From assembly GCA_029339505.1 (NCBI GenBank), contig JAQISU010000210.1:16006001-16070000 (forward strand): a stretch of DNA of 64,000 bases. The letters are read 5' to 3'. The notes beneath the pieces are model-generated. The model worked only from the letters and a program-made list of their open reading frames with translations, was not told where the DNA came from and searched no databases. Both the position numbers and the translations under genes were made by a program. How positions within the stretch are numbered: position 1 is the stretch's first letter; each line of letters starts with the position of its first letter. Source of the DNA: Unio delphinus. Its lineage: Eukaryota; Mollusca; Bivalvia; Unionida; Unionidae. Positions 1 to 11,861 of this stretch are shown here, piece after piece.

Positions 1-305
1 ATGCTTACAGTTTTAATTGTTAGCTACTGTACACTTCAAAACTACGCATCATACTTACAGTTTTCATTGTTAGCTACCGTACACTTCAAAACTACGCATC
101 ATGCTTACAGTTTTAATTGCTAGCTACCGTACACTTCAAAACTACGCATCATACTTACAGTTTTCATTGTTAGCTACTGTACACTTCAAAACTACGCATC
201 ATGCTTACAGTTTTCATTGTTAGCTACCGTACACTTCAAAACTACGCATCATACTTACAGTTTTAATTGTTAGCTACCGTACACTTCAAAACTACGCATC
301 ATACT
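1..305. repeat. 50-bp tandem repeat, six units
   Basis: Six head-to-tail 50-base units start at 1, 51, 101, 151, 201 and 251. Units alternate between two starts (atgcttacag and atacttacag) and share the core cacttcaaaactacgcatc. The array begins at or before the window edge, so its true size is unknown. The last unit stops after ttacag near 316. Confidence 0.95.
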
Positions 306-315
306 TACAGTTACA

Positions 316-589
316 GAAAGTGTTATTTTGTTATACCACACATATACACAAGTATTCTGGTTAACTCAAACGAACATGTTCACAAACCGTAACACACAAA
401 TGATGACAATGATAATAATATATACACAAGTACAAGCAAACGTACCTACATAAAGTCTAGAGATAAGTACAATAATGTATTGTAATCAAATTATATTTCA
501 ATCGTACAACAATGCACATTTATGAGCAGTATGTAATATCTCTGCAGCATAAATTGGGTTATGCTCCAGATAGGTATGCTAATAATGCT
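316..589. other. Non-coding, nothing recognised
   Basis: AT-rich sequence with no exon-like reading frame and no repeat that I can define. Confidence 0.5.
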
Positions 590-860
590 AGCTAAAGATA
601 TACCGATTTATTAGGAAAATAACCAAATTTATACCGATTGACCGTAAAAATAGCGAACGACATACCGATGACTGGAAATAGTCAAACGTATACCGATTGG
701 ATAGGAAAATAGCTAAAGGTATACCGATTGATTAGGAAAATAGCCAAAGATATACCGATTGACAGTAAAAATAGCCAGACATATACTGATGACTGTGAAA
801 ATATTCAAAGGTTATACTGATAAGCATGAAAACAGCCAAATATTTACTGATTGACTGTGA
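590..860. repeat. Degenerate ~33-bp tandem repeat
   Basis: Seven to eight diverged units built around tataccgattga followed by aggaaaatagccaaag. Later units drift (tatactgat, tttactgattg). No coding potential. Confidence 0.8.
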
Positions 861-1812
861 AATTCAGACACAGGTGTGTCGATTGATCATGAAAGCATAA
901 ATGCTTGAATCAGTTATGAAATATTTCTACGTCTTTTGCATTTAAATGTTTGTTATTTGTCCTTTAGTAGTGCATTTGTGCAGCACATCTCGTATGACTT
1001 TTATTTTCTTGCTTTCATCATATTCTGCTACTCCTTTTTCATAACCTCATTAACAACTGTGGTATAATATTTATTAGACCGTAACATATTCACAGTAAGA
1101 TATACATTTGTAAAGTATGGCCTTTTCCAAGACATTACAGGTAAGGTAAGATTATTTGCATGTTCTATGTTTGACTATGTGCATTGAGGTGCATTGAAAC
1201 AAGAAAAACAAACAGGCAAGAAGGCATTTATCATGGTACAAACTATTGTTATACCTATATCTATCAACATAGTAGTAAGGTGAATCATCTTTTTTCATTC
1301 AGAACTAATGTGACGAGGCCCATCTTTCCTTTCAAAGCAAATTATATCCGATATGTATGTATCCAAATGACCAGTGAAATACATTTCATGTTTAAGAAAA
1401 GGGAGTAATTTTCTTATGCTTCCCATCTTGTACCGCCAGTTTTATGGAAAACAATCAGCTGTCAACACAGTATATTTATAATTTGCATCACTTAAAAAGA
1501 ATTTATTTTTTTATTACTTCTTGCTACATTTGTTGATGGAAACGCCGATGTATAAATTTCTAGAAAACTTCTAATTCATAAAGTACGCATTGCATATCCT
1601 GCCAAAAACTTCTATTTACCCTCTTGTTTATCGCGAAGATCTAAGTTTGTCCTCTTTTCCAAATCAATTAGCATATTAAGTACTCTCTTACCGCTGAGGT
1701 ATTAAATTTTAACATGCTTACAATATATTGAATTATCATTTATATGTAGTTGTAAAGAATGAAAATGACATTTTTTTGCCGTCTAATTGTGATGCAATAA
1801 ATGTCAACTGAT
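861..1812. other. Non-coding stretch downstream of the inverted adhesion-gene copy
   Basis: AT-rich with stops in all frames. The part from about 1732 to 1812 is the 3' flank of the minus-strand terminal exon and is duplicated next to the third tail-exon copy near 26012-26060. Nothing else is recognised. Confidence 0.5.
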
Positions 1813-2026
1813 TTAATTCATGAAATGTCCCTTTGGTTTTAATCGTTTTTCTTTCTTTCCCTGTCTTCCTTTTCTTTTCCCATACATTCCAATAAATGAA
1901 CCTTCTTCATTGAAGTCTGACAAATCGAAATCGTCATCTTCTGTCCTATCACTATCTTTGCTTAACGTTTTATCAATGGAGATGCTTTCATCCATTATTG
2001 CCTTTTCCTCGTCATCCCAATTAAAT
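1813..2026 (-). CDS. L1CAM/neuroglian-type terminal cytoplasmic exon with FIGMY motif (inverted copy)
   Basis: Last exon of an L1-family neural adhesion receptor. The minus strand shows a gtttcag acceptor before base 2026, then an acidic stretch (KDSDRTEDDDFD) followed by FNEEGSFIGMYGKRKG and a stop at 1813-1815. FIGQY/FIGMY is the conserved ankyrin-binding site at the C-terminus of L1, NrCAM and neuroglian, where tyrosine phosphorylation controls attachment to the spectrin skeleton. The exon starts in phase 2, the same phase as the + strand copy at 18698. It is the third exon of a minus-strand set (3676-3804, 3235-3313, 1813-2026). A basic tail (about 20 residues rich in K/R) follows the motif. 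Whether this inverted copy is expressed cannot be told from sequence. Confidence 0.8.
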
Positions 2027-2800
2027 CTGAAACGAGTATAATATTCGATGCTCATTTACGATTAAAATTTACGAGTATAATATTCGATACTATCATTTAC
2101 GATTAAAATTTACGAGTATAATATTCAATACTATCATATACGATTAAAATTTAAGAGTATAATATTCGATACTATCATATACGATTAAAATTTAAGAGTA
2201 TAATATTCGATTCTATCATATACGATTCTAATTACGTAATTCAGTAAAACGAGTAGAATATTCAATACAATCATTTACGATTCTGATTTACGTAATTTAG
2301 TAAAACGAGTATAATATTCGATACTATCAGTGACAATTCTAGTTTACGAGTATAATATTCGATATTATCATTTACGATTCTAATTTACGAGTATAATATT
2401 CGATGCTATCATTTACGATTCTAATTTACGAGTATATAATATTCGATAACATCATATATGATTCTAATTTACGAAATTCAGTAAAACGAGTATAATATTC
2501 GATACTATCATTTATGATTCTAATTTACGAGTATAATATTCGATGCTATCATTTACGATTCTAATTTACTAGTATAATATTCGATACTATCACATATGAT
2601 TCTAATTTACTTAATTCAGTAAAACGAGTATAATATTCGATACTATCATTTACGATTCTAATGTACGAGTATGATATTCGATACCATCACATATGATTCT
2701 AATTTACTTAATTCAGTAAAACGAGTATAATATTCGATACTATCATTTACGATTCTAATTTACGAGTATAATATTCGATACTATCATTTATGATTCTAAT
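2027..2800. repeat. ~40-bp satellite (acgagtataatattcgatac family)
   Basis: About 17-18 units of roughly 40 bases: acgagtataatattcgatac, then tatcatttacgattctaat. Some units carry an extra acgtaattcagtaaa segment. The array lies immediately upstream of the terminal exon on the minus strand, inside its intron. The same satellite recurs at 26207-26307 next to the third exon copy, where the Polinton abuts it. Confidence 0.92.
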
Positions 2801-2805
2801 TCACG

Positions 2806-2994
2806 TTTGTTTGTTTGTTTGTTTGATTAGGTTAGTGTAAGGACTGGTCGGTCTGGTGTCAGTATAATGTGACTGGATGAAACATCATTCTACGTTTCTG
2901 CGGCATGATGCCCAGTGCTAGACATCACTATAAATTGCCTCACTGCAGATATCGCAGCGATATGACTGAAAAATTGTTAAAGCTACATAAAATC

Positions 2995-3085
<91 letters not shown>
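2806..3085 (+). mobile_element. SINE (family 1) 3' part with (GTTT)n, (CT)n and (CA)n tracts
   Basis: After a (tttg)n run, 2830-2990 matches the central and tail part of the other family-1 copies in this window (aggactggt, gtgtca, taatgtgactgg, gctagacatcactataaa, gatatgactgaaaaattgtt). It is followed by pure (CT)n at about 2999-3039 and (CA)n at 3040-3082. The tRNA-like head is missing, so this is a 5'-truncated insertion. Confidence 0.75.
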
Positions 3086-3087
<2 letters not shown>

Positions 3088-3234
3088 CCTAAAAGCACTT
3101 TGCGAATCATATGTTTCTTTAGAAACGGCATGTTTGATCCGGAAATAAGCTAAAGAAAACAAAATAGCAGCAAAGTGTAGAAACAATTATAATCCAGATA
3201 GAAAACAAAAGAAACAAAGGAAATTGGTCTTTAC

Positions 3235-3313
3235 ATTAAGCCAGCGTCAGGGAAGTCGCCGTGTTTCAGTTCTTTTTCAAGGTCATGGCCTGCCTGGCAT
3301 TCCTTCTTTCTCA
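3235..3313 (-). CDS. L1CAM/neuroglian-type juxtamembrane cytoplasmic exon (inverted copy)
   Basis: 79-base exon on the minus strand, with a tttcag acceptor before 3313 and a gtaaag donor after 3235. It encodes VRKKECQAGHDLEKELKHGD, then FPDAG. The + strand exon at 14573-14651 is exactly the same length and phase and encodes a clear homologue (VDKKEHQAGHDPEQELKDSG). It links the transmembrane exon at 3676-3804 to the FIGMY exon at 1813-2026 with consistent phases, so the inverted block keeps its exon-intron structure. Confidence 0.8.
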
Positions 3314-3574
3314 CTGAAATAAGTTTATATTATGTCAGAGAATTTATATATATTCGGAAATTACATCTTATATATTTCCTTTATCATATCTTAGTTGGAT
3401 TGATTGTATATGAAATTAAACAATTCGTTTTACAATAATTATTGTTTTTATCACAGTCGAATATGATCATTTTGTATGAATCTCAAATTAATTCGATAAC
3501 ATTCATGAAATTGGAATGATTATTTCGTCAAAGCACACCTACATCCACACCCACCCACCCACCCACATACAAGC

Positions 3575-3650
<76 letters not shown>
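3575..3650. repeat. (AT)n microsatellite
   Basis: About 36 uninterrupted AT dinucleotides, preceded by a short ccacccacccacccac tract. Confidence 0.97.
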
Positions 3651-3675
3651 CATGAATTTTAAAAGCTTCACTTAC

Positions 3676-3804
3676 CTGAGTAGTTGCCACCACGGTTTCT
3701 ATAGAGATAGTAGATAACTAATGTCACAACAAATATAAAAAGCACAATAACAACAAGCACTATAGACACCATATTTAACGCAGCTGCGCTCTCTACCATA
3801 GGGG
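3676..3804 (-). CDS. L1CAM/neuroglian-type transmembrane exon (inverted copy)
   Basis: Exon on the minus strand, with a tctttcag acceptor before 3804 and a gtaagtg donor after 3676. It encodes a short Pro/Ala stem, a hydrophobic helix of about 23 residues rich in V, I, L and F, then YYLYRNRGGNY. An RNRGG-type motif just inside the membrane is typical of L1-family receptors. The + strand homologue is 10465-10596, with the same phase at both ends. No Ig or FN3 exon of this minus-strand copy is seen at higher coordinates before the + strand gene's exon at 5063, so the copy appears to lack its extracellular half. Confidence 0.8.
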
Positions 3805-3859
3805 CTGAAAGATAAAGATACATGGTTTTTATACTTTAAAAAAATAATGATATTCCCAT

Positions 3860-4195
3860 TCAATGATAACCACATTCAAAGAATTCTAGTCAATGATAAG
3901 CCTATTCAATGATAATCCTATTCGATGATAGTCCTAGTCAATGAAAATCACATTCAATGATAAACACATTCCATAATAATCTTAGTCAATGATAATCCCA
4001 TTTAAAGATAATCCATTCAATAATAATACCATTCAATGATAATACATTTATAATCTTTTCAATGATAATCTTATTAAAGGATAATACCATTCAATGATAA
4101 TACAATTATAATCTTTTTAATGATAATCTTATTAAAGGATAATACCATTCAATGATAATACAATTATAATCTTTTCAATGATAATCCTAATCCAA
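3860..4195. repeat. Degenerate aatgataatc minisatellite
   Basis: Many short, irregular units around ttcaatgataatcc. Within it a ~66-bp block (taatcttattaaaggataataccattcaatgata) is tandemly duplicated at about 4065-4180. It begins just outside the minus-strand transmembrane exon. Confidence 0.8.
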
Positions 4196-5062
4196 GAGGG
4201 AAAACATCCTAATAGTTCATCTACATATGTATACAGCAAATAACATCGAAACATTGTAATAAACAAGTCATTGTACAAGCGACATGGATATGTGTTATGT
4301 TTCTGGCAATTTGCTCGCTGTTATGAGAAATAGTACTGGTTCGAAAATAGTCACATTTTGTCAATTGTAATGGAAAAAACAGAAGATAAATAAAGGGTGG
4401 GGGAGAAACAATCAAACGTTTTGTATATCAAGTCTCGGAAAAGTACTTGCTACTGTAGATTGTGCAACACATTTTTGGAAAATACCATTGATACCTTTTT
4501 CTTACATTACATCTGTTGAAAAATTCTTAAACGAGGTGACCACTAATGTACATTCTGTATATATGCTATACATTGGATACAGGTTTTGTGTCTAATCTGA
4601 CATGGAATGTCAACTATAGGCTGTTTAATTATTTAACTATATTAAAACATCTACGTTAATATTTCTATATTTTGGTACTATATTTGTAGCTTCCATCACA
4701 CATGATACGCTTCAAACTTTACAATAGATTAAGTTTGAAAATTCTGTCAACATTATAAGGAAAGAATTGGTTCTGAAAAATTGGTTCTCAAACAATGTTA
4801 AACAGAGTTTGGCCAAATTTGACAGCATTCTAGACAACATGGAATTGTTTGGACTAGACGACATGTAATGGTTTGGGTAATATCAAGTTAAACCTAAACC
4901 AGAAGATATTACATTTGTTTGCCTAAGTAAAAAGTTCAGACATATGGCATATATATTGTTCTTCACTAATATAGTGTTTTCTCATTCACTTCTACTGTTT
5001 TATGTATTTACTTATTCCATTTATTTATTTATTTACTTGCTTTATCTATTTCTTTTATCCAG
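4196..5062. other. Gap between back-to-back adhesion-gene exon sets
   Basis: About 870 bases with no exon that I can support on either strand. It separates the minus-strand transmembrane exon set from the first + strand Ig exon, so it should contain an inversion or duplication breakpoint, or an assembly join. Confidence 0.5.
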
Positions 5063-5233
5063 ACAACAAGTTTCATTTCTCAGCTGATTTAAGACAGTTG
5101 ACAATTCCAAATGTAAAGAAGACTGACACAATGTGTCTGCAGTGTCTCGTGTATAATTTCCGAGAGTACGGCCCGAATCCGAAACCAGACATTGTGGGGA
5201 TCACAGTTGGGAATGCATGCCTCACAGTACTCG
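5063..5233 (+). CDS. L1CAM/neuroglian-type receptor, Ig-like exon (partial gene)
   Basis: First exon of the + strand gene visible here. It has a cttttatccag acceptor and a gtaagc donor. Its protein is the second half of an Ig domain: a LTIPNVKKTD strand, then the T/D-x-CxxC-type F strand (TMCLQCLVYN) and a final G strand ending ITVGNACLTVL. It enters needing one base from an upstream exon and leaves in phase 1, which fits the next exon at 5498. The upstream signal-peptide and Ig exons are not in the window. They must lie to the left, which places the inverted copy at 1813-3804 inside an intron of this gene. Confidence 0.75.
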
Positions 5234-5334
5234 GTAAGCATCAGCCAGATTTAGAAGTAATAACTCTCCTACATTTTTAAGTTTAAAAGTGCATATTTTG
5301 CAGTTAAAGGTCAACAAATTTTAATTTTTTCTTT

Positions 5335-5455
5335 AATTTTGAAACTTCTTTTATTATTATTATTATTTTTATTATTATTATTAATAAATTATTATTATTA
5401 AATTATTAATATTATTATTGTTATTATTATTATTATTATGATCAAATTATTAGTA

Positions 5456-5495
<40 letters not shown>

Positions 5496-5497
5496 AG
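5335..5497. repeat. (ATT)n microsatellite in an intron
   Basis: Interrupted ATT/TTA trinucleotide runs fill the 3' half of the intron and end directly at the attacag acceptor of the next exon, leaving no normal polypyrimidine tract. Confidence 0.93.
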
Positions 5498-5845
5498 ATC
5501 CAATCAACATCTTGATTGGTTTACCAGATAAGCAGAAGGTACAGCCAGGGGACATCATCAATTTTACGATCTCAGCTCAAACAGATGCTTTGGAGCAGGG
5601 AAACCTTCGATATGACTGGTACATTGGGGGGAAAAAATACCCAGATCAGTTCCCATTAGGCACCTGGTCACAAATAATTAAGCTCAGCATGGGTAATACG
5701 CATATCGTTATCAACACAAGCACACTTACAAGCCATGATGATAAGCTGTTCCAGCAACTGATGGGAAACCTATCGGTGAGAGTGTACCACGAATTCGACC
5801 AAAGAACCATCAGCACGGAACTCTTCACTGAAATTATTTACCCAC
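5498..5845 (+). CDS. L1CAM/neuroglian-type receptor, membrane-proximal extracellular exon
   Basis: 348-base exon, entered in phase 1 and left in phase 1 (gtaagt donor). It encodes about 115 residues from DPINILIGLPDKQKVQPGD to STELFTEIIYP, with an alternating beta pattern and an Ig-like RYDWYIGGKKY strand. Two N-glycosylation sequons (NFT, NTS) and NLS fit an extracellular location. It splices in frame to the transmembrane exon at 10465. In vertebrate L1 proteins FN3 repeats sit between the Ig block and the membrane; here I see only this one beta domain before the membrane, so the family assignment rests mainly on the membrane and tail exons. Confidence 0.7.
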
Positions 5846-6154
5846 GTAAGTTTATGGATTCATTTTCATCCAAGTTTCTGTATTTCTTTCAATAACATGC
5901 AGCAGCAGAGAATAGTAGAGCTTCTGATTTGTATGCATAACTGCTGGTGATCCAATTCTTAAACATAGACCTAGATATCATGTTGTACATAACAGCAGCT
6001 GATTATAGTCTAGCCATTGCATACCCTGATATACTGTTGTATGCATAACTATAGCAGATTAGAGTAGCCATAAATACCTGTACATTACAGTCGTCCATCA
6101 GATTCTGTTGTGTACAAATATCAGTCATTATAGATCTTGATTTGCTGTTTATGT

Positions 6155-6260
6155 GTTTTGGTGTTATTCAGTATTGTGTGTGCATATAAATCAAGGGAGA
6201 ATAAGAAGCTGTTTAGTGTTGTCTATAAACTTGTAAACATACATTGGTCTGTGTTATTCA

Positions 6261-6332
<72 letters not shown>

Positions 6333-6425
6333 CAAGTGAGAATAATGAGCTGTTTAATGTTGTATATAAACTTGTAAACACACATTGGTCTGTGTTATTC
6401 AGTATTGTGTGTGTATATCAAGGGA
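6155..6425. repeat. Duplicated ~110-bp block around a (TA)n microsatellite
   Basis: The block gtgttattcagtattgtgtg ... gagctgtttagtgttgtata ... cttgtaaacatacattggtc occurs before and after a (TA)n run at about 6261-6328, and begins again near 6392. It lies in the intron between exons 5498-5845 and 10465-10596. Confidence 0.85.
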
Positions 6426-6429
6426 CAAT

Positions 6430-7368
6430 AAGGAGCTGTTTAGTGATAACACAATAATGATCTTGATCCATTCTGCTCAGTGTTGGTTCTGTACATACAT
6501 ACACATATATACTTGTTGCACCAGCAATAAAATGTTGCTGTTTCGCTTATATTTTACCATATAGTTTTTAGTAATACATGTATCAGAGAATTATTGTATA
6601 TACTCGCGTATAAGCCCATTCGCGTATAAACCGATCGGCCCACAACATCAAGACATCTCAAAATGCATGAGGTAAGTTCTAAATGCAATCATTGGCTTTT
6701 GAGAAGTTCAAAGGTTTGCAGTACATCCCAGTTTTACAAACCTATGGTAATCGTTCTAATATTATGGAATTAAAAGGCAATTACACATCAATACTGGCAC
6801 AGGCATAGTTGCCAGTCAAAATTCCCTCTTAATACAAGTGTCGTTGTTTTAATGATTAACTGTCCTATATATATATTCACTGACTATCAATTGACTTGAA
6901 TTGATCTATATGAGAATTTTAGCCTTTATTATTACCACTTGAACATGTTATGCTGATTATGTGCCATATATACCTAAATGTGCATACTTTTTAAAAATAT
7001 TACCTCAGTTTGTAGGAAAATGAGGTAACAAAAGGGGTATGGGGCATGAGGTGGACATTTATGTAATAGAATCTTCCGGTACAGATTAATGTCCAAAAGC
7101 CACAGCTTAAACGTTTTCTTTGCCAGCTGCATTGTTTTAAAGTGAATATTCTTGTCATCGTATAATTTTATCACTGTTAGCAACTGTGGTTATTGGTGGC
7201 TCCAACATGAATTAAGATTGACATCCACTTAAAGTTTTAGTTGAATAAATGTGAACAGCGATGCACAGGATCAAGATTTAGTGGGCATAGGATAGGACAT
7301 TGCAAAAATCCTGTGATACTGTTACTGCATCAATATAATCCTTATAATGAGGTAGCCTGTTACTAAGA
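6430..7368. other. Intron sequence, nothing recognised
   Basis: AT-rich intronic DNA. A short TIR-like phrase (actcgcgtataagccc) at about 6602 suggests an old DNA-transposon end, but I could not find a partner. The final eight bases (7361-7368, tactaaga) are the left target duplication of the adjacent hAT element. Confidence 0.45.
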
Positions 7369-10294
7369 CTGTTTTTCAACTGGGGTTCCGCAGAACCTAA
7401 GGGTTTTGTGAACGCCAGACAGGGGTTCCGCCGGTGGCCAGTACAAATTGTTACGGCTATTGGATTTAATTTTATTTATTTTTAATTATTAAGTCCAAAT
7501 TTGTCATTTAGGGTTTATTATTCATTAAATGGGAAATTTTTCTAGAAAATTCAGTTGACCTGGACATTACTGTAAACAAGTTTTGACCTTGGCTTACAGT
7601 GGTCTAGTTCCTGACCTTGCTTTGGACATTGTCAACATGTCTTCAATTTCATTGGTTGATTTCAGGGACAACATTTTATTTTTAGTTCTTAGGGGTAGGA
7701 AATATCTAGAGTATGTGATTTTTAGTGACCTTCCATGAACCTCTATCAATTTCTAGAAAATCATGTGATCACTTGTTTACTAAAAAAAATCAGTTATATA
7801 TAGCTGTGTTTTGGAGCCTAACTTTAGTAGATGTTTGGGCTGTAAATTATTAAGTTGTGTATTTTCATATTTGAGTGGACTTTGTGTCAATTCGTTGGAA
7901 AAGAAGAATTATCTGAAAAAAGGACATATGTTTATGATATTCATTTGGATGATTAAAAACAAGAACTGTACCACGTGACATTGTCAGCCATTTTGGATTA
8001 CATCGTCAAGATTCGAACCTGGAACTATTAGAACATTTATTTATCAGGACTTGAAATTCCATTAGTGGATTATTTTGTGAATTCTATATTTGTTGGATTT
8101 AATTCTCTAAAACCGTAAGTTTATTTATTTTATGAAAATAATTGTACTTAATAAAATCATTGTTAAAGTTTTACGAGCTTGTTAGTTTTCACTCTTTCTG
8201 TGTTGCTGCTTATTTGAGCCTAAGCACGTAACAAAATATAAAAATAATGGCCGAAATTGCCAGGGACCATGTCTGGCAGTACCAGAACTGTGCGGTAATT
8301 AGTCATTGTTTATCCACTTAATTACTGTTTCCGTTGTCCTAATGAGCATTTAGCATTTGAATTAATTTTCATAACATTTGTTTTTGCGCAACCATGGGAT
8401 GATTTGTTAAGAAGAGAAAATTAGACGATGCCACAGCTGATGACCAAACTAAAACTCGGGAGCAGTCGACTGAAGCTACAGCTAGTACCTCGTCATGTGA
8501 GCCGAACGTACCACAAATTGACGTTGTCGATCGGAATCTTAAAGTTTGTCAGTACAGTGACAATTACTTAGCTATGGGATTCACTTGGACAGGAGATCCA
8601 GACTGCCACTTAACGCTCTGTGTTGTCTGCGGGGAAAAGCTTTCCAATAGTGCCATGGCACCAGCTAATTTGAAGAGACACTTAACAACTAAACATCCAG
8701 ATGTAGCGCACAAGAATGTGGCGTACTTCGAGAGGGCACTAAGCTTGAATAAAAAAAAACTGCTACATTCAAGAAAAAGTTCAAGATAAGTGGCAAAGCT
8801 CAAGAAGCAAGTTATGCTGTCACGGAGATTGTTGCAAAGAAAACGAAATCGCATACCCTCGCCGAAACCATAATCTTACCTGCATGCCGAGAAATTGTGA
8901 GAATTATGTTTGCCGAGAGTGCCGTATCTAACATCAACAAGATTCCACTGTCAGACAGTATGATAAGCAGACGCATTTCAGATATGTCCAGCGACATTGA
9001 AAGTCATGTTTTAGCGAAGATAAAGACATGTGAATTCTTTGCAATGCAAGTGGATGAAAGCACTGATGTCAGCGGTAAATTACAGCTTATGTGGTTTGTA
9101 CGTTTTATTGACAATGGAGCTATTGTTGAAGACTTTTTCTGCTGTAATGAGTTGCCAGAAACAATAAAAGGACAAGACATATTTGACGTTGTCAATTCAT
9201 ATTTGCAGTCATATGTGTTGAACAGGAAAAACTGCGTTGGCAATTGTACGGATGGTTCCCCTGCCATGACGGGAAATGTCAAAGGTTTTGTCTTGCTGAT
9301 GCGATAGATGAATCCAGCCATCATGGTCACACACTGTTTTATCCACAGAGTAACACTAGTTGCTAAAACAGATGGAGCCGAGTTAAAGTCTGTGCTGTAC
9401 ATGGTGGTGAAAATCGTTAATTATATGAAGATGAAATCACAGAAATGTCGCCAGTTTGGAACAGTGGAATGCAAAGCAGACATGAAAACCTCTTGACTTC
9501 AACTGACAGAATAAATGCATTTATGAAGAAACTGGTAATTTGGAAGATGCATGCATCAGCTGGAATTTGGAAATGTTTCCCAGTGTTGTTCATAATATTA
9601 CCAAAAAATTCTTCAATTGATTGTGACCCATTTTGATGCTCTGTTGAATAGTCTCAGCAAACACTTTCTGTCTATATTTGTTGATCAGTACGACTTGGTT
9701 TGAAACCCATTTGTGGAATTTGAACCGTGCCAAGGACAGTTTACTTTGAAGGAAGAGGAGGAGCTCATTAGTGTTGCGAATGACAGAACGCTGAAGCTAA
9801 AACATGCAGAGTTGAACTTAGATGCGTTTTGGTTACTAGATGAAAACGAGTACCCGGCTATCAATGAGATAACTTTGCGGCTTCTGTTGCTATTTTCAAC
9901 TTCTTACATGTGCGAGATCGGATTATCTGCTATGACACCCATCAAACACAAGAAACTAGAACGACTTTTGTCTGTCGAAGATGAACTTCGGGTGTCTCTC
10001 TCAAACATTCGGAAAACGAATTCAGCTGCTTTGTAGAAATCACCAAGCATAAGTTTCGCACTGACTTGTTTGCTACTGCAAACTGCTGCTAACGGGTAAC
10101 TATAAAATAACTTACTAGCTTGTAATATCGGCTATTCTGGCCACACGAGTTTATTTTTTATTTGGGCTACAATTACAGCGTTACACGCATACACCCGTAT
10201 CAGTCGGTGTTTTCTTGTGTCACTGCATGTGGTTCCGCAAGCAATCTAAATGCTCCCAAGGGTTCCGTTCCAATACAAAGGTTGAAAAACACTG
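7369..10294 (+). mobile_element. hAT-superfamily DNA transposon (ZBED type) with 8-bp TSD
   Basis: A 2.9-kb insertion with short terminal inverted repeats: the left end is ctgtttttcaactggggttc and the right end reads, in reverse complement, cagtgtttttcaacc. It is flanked on both sides by the perfect 8-base duplication tactaaga (7361-7368 and 10295-10302), the TSD length of hAT elements. Subterminal ggttccg repeats lie inside both ends. The body holds a ZBED5/SCAND3-like transposase pseudogene on the + strand. The insertion sits within an intron of the adhesion gene, in the same orientation. Confidence 0.92.
8394..10036 (+). pseudogene. ZBED-type hAT transposase, decayed
   Basis: Transposase-like protein with an N-terminal KKRKLDD nuclear-signal stretch, a BED zinc finger (LCVVC ... 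LKRHLTTKH at about 8610-8700), an RNase H-like core start (MQVDESTDVSGKLQL at about 9046), a second core motif (CTDGSPAMTGN at about 9245), THCFIHR (about 9330) and a C-terminal hAT dimerisation segment (FWLL ... YPAINE ... LSNIRKT, 9830-10020). Breaks seen: TGA at codon 3 (8400-8402), a frameshift at an A-run near 8750-8759, TAG at 9305-9307, a frame change near 9490, and about 200 bases of the middle core lost or unreadable before 9713. It cannot encode an active transposase as written. Confidence 0.88.
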
Positions 10295-10464
10295 TACTAA
10301 GAGATATAATTTTTGGAGCCATTATTCATCCTATTTGACATAATTTAACTCAGTAATTGGTTTTCTTATTTTAGTCGTATCATCATAAGTCTCATATTGC
10401 AATTACATGTTAGATAATTGTAAAGACAAAATGAACTTATTATTGTATGCTTTTGTAATTTCAG

Positions 10465-10596
10465 CACCTGCTCCAGTGATAGTTGCTGAATTAGACCTTT
10501 GGTACATCGCCCTTATCATCAGCATTCTTGTTCTGTTCGTTATTGTTGCCCTCATTGTTTGTTATCTCCATAGAAACCGTGGTGGTAATTACCCAG
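10465..10596 (+). CDS. L1CAM/neuroglian-type receptor, transmembrane exon
   Basis: Exon with a tttcag acceptor and a gtatgt donor. It encodes the stem PPAPVIVAELDLWYIA, a hydrophobic helix (IALIISILVLFVIVALIVC), then YLHRNRGGNYP at the cytoplasmic face. The RNRGG stop-transfer motif is the clearest L1-family signature here. Phase 1 at both ends joins 5498-5845 to 14573-14651. The inverted homologue at 3676-3804 shares the stem prolines, helix and RNRGGNY. Confidence 0.82.
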
Positions 10597-11860
10597 GTAT
10601 GTATAATGTTTAGCTTTAAATTCAGTAATATTGTCATCTAAAAAGAAATATTGACATGAGACTTAATAAAACAAGTAAAATTCTGACAAACTTGCCGAGA
10701 AATAATTGTTAAAGGGGCAGAAGGTAACTAATACATCATTTCTTTAAGTTCTCATTTTCATGTCTTACATTTACACTGCTACTGTTTAACCATAATAGAA
10801 AATATTGGTCGAGCTAATTTTTTTTTTGTCATTACCATAGTAACCAGACTTGAATACATGAGAAAAGAATTAATCCCAATTAAACTCCAGTTGTTTTTCG
10901 CATTGCCTGTTCTAGTCTAGATTTGGGTACTACAACATGTATCTTTGCCTTCCGTCCATCCATCTAGCTGATATAAAGTTTTTTTTTTATCTTTTTCTAT
11001 AATGTCATATTAAGGGTATTTTATGTTAATGCTACTTTCATCTCAGTGTACAAGATCATATATTTGATACATTTAGTGAAACATTTCTGGGATCATAACG
11101 ATCCTGTTTTCTACTACTACTATCATGTACATGGTAAAATTATTCATAAAGTCAACTGGATATATTGTGCAGACATCTACAAAACATAGTGGCATGGAAA
11201 AGGATTAGCTATTGTGGTTTACCAACTTCAGACATTGTTTCTTTAGACCAAAAATATTATTGATCAGTTCTGTTGGTAAACAAGCATTTGAAAATAATTA
11301 ATGTAATTTTAAAAATTGTTTCAGTGTTATCAGTGATATGTTCTACAAACTATAAACTTGCAAACTTTGGCTTTTTCCTGGTGATGCTTTATTTCATGGA
11401 TTGTTTTTTTGGTTTCTTTTTAATGGTGCACCAGCGCTTTTAGGCTATTTTGTGCCATACAATAGGTTGTATGTATACATGTTTAAAAAAAGTAAAAGGT
11501 TTAATATTGACCAGCGATATCAAAAACCAAATAGTTCAAAGTAAAATGGTAAGATGTTAGTAACAGTAAAATATGAAGCTTCCCAATCAACGGGAGATGT
11601 AAATGGTGTATGTTAATGAGAACAGATGTAAAGATGCTGAAAATAAGGAGCGGTATTTACTTTAGATACTAATACTCTAGGTGATACTAGTTATAGTTTA
11701 AAATAAAGGTTTACTTTATTTGAAGGAAAAAAAATTACAGTCTTCAAGAAAAGAATGAACAAAAATATCTTATTAAGCAATACTATAGATGTAAAAATAT
11801 TTTATAAAAATGAATAGTTTAAAATTTACAGACTGTCATTGAAAATCTTGCAAACATTGA
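10597..11860. other. Intron sequence, nothing recognised
   Basis: AT-rich intron with scattered T-runs. No repeat or exon can be supported. Confidence 0.5.
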
Positions 11861-11861
11861 C

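Noticed and set aside
1..305. Possible CRISPR-like array (regular 50-bp period)
   Set aside because: Units are wholly repeated with no unique spacers, and the window is eukaryotic.
2940..3186. Frames with poly(RE) or poly(VC)
   Set aside because: Translation of (CT)n-(CA)n microsatellites. The same applies to 44281-44505, 56900-56968 and 58615-58818.
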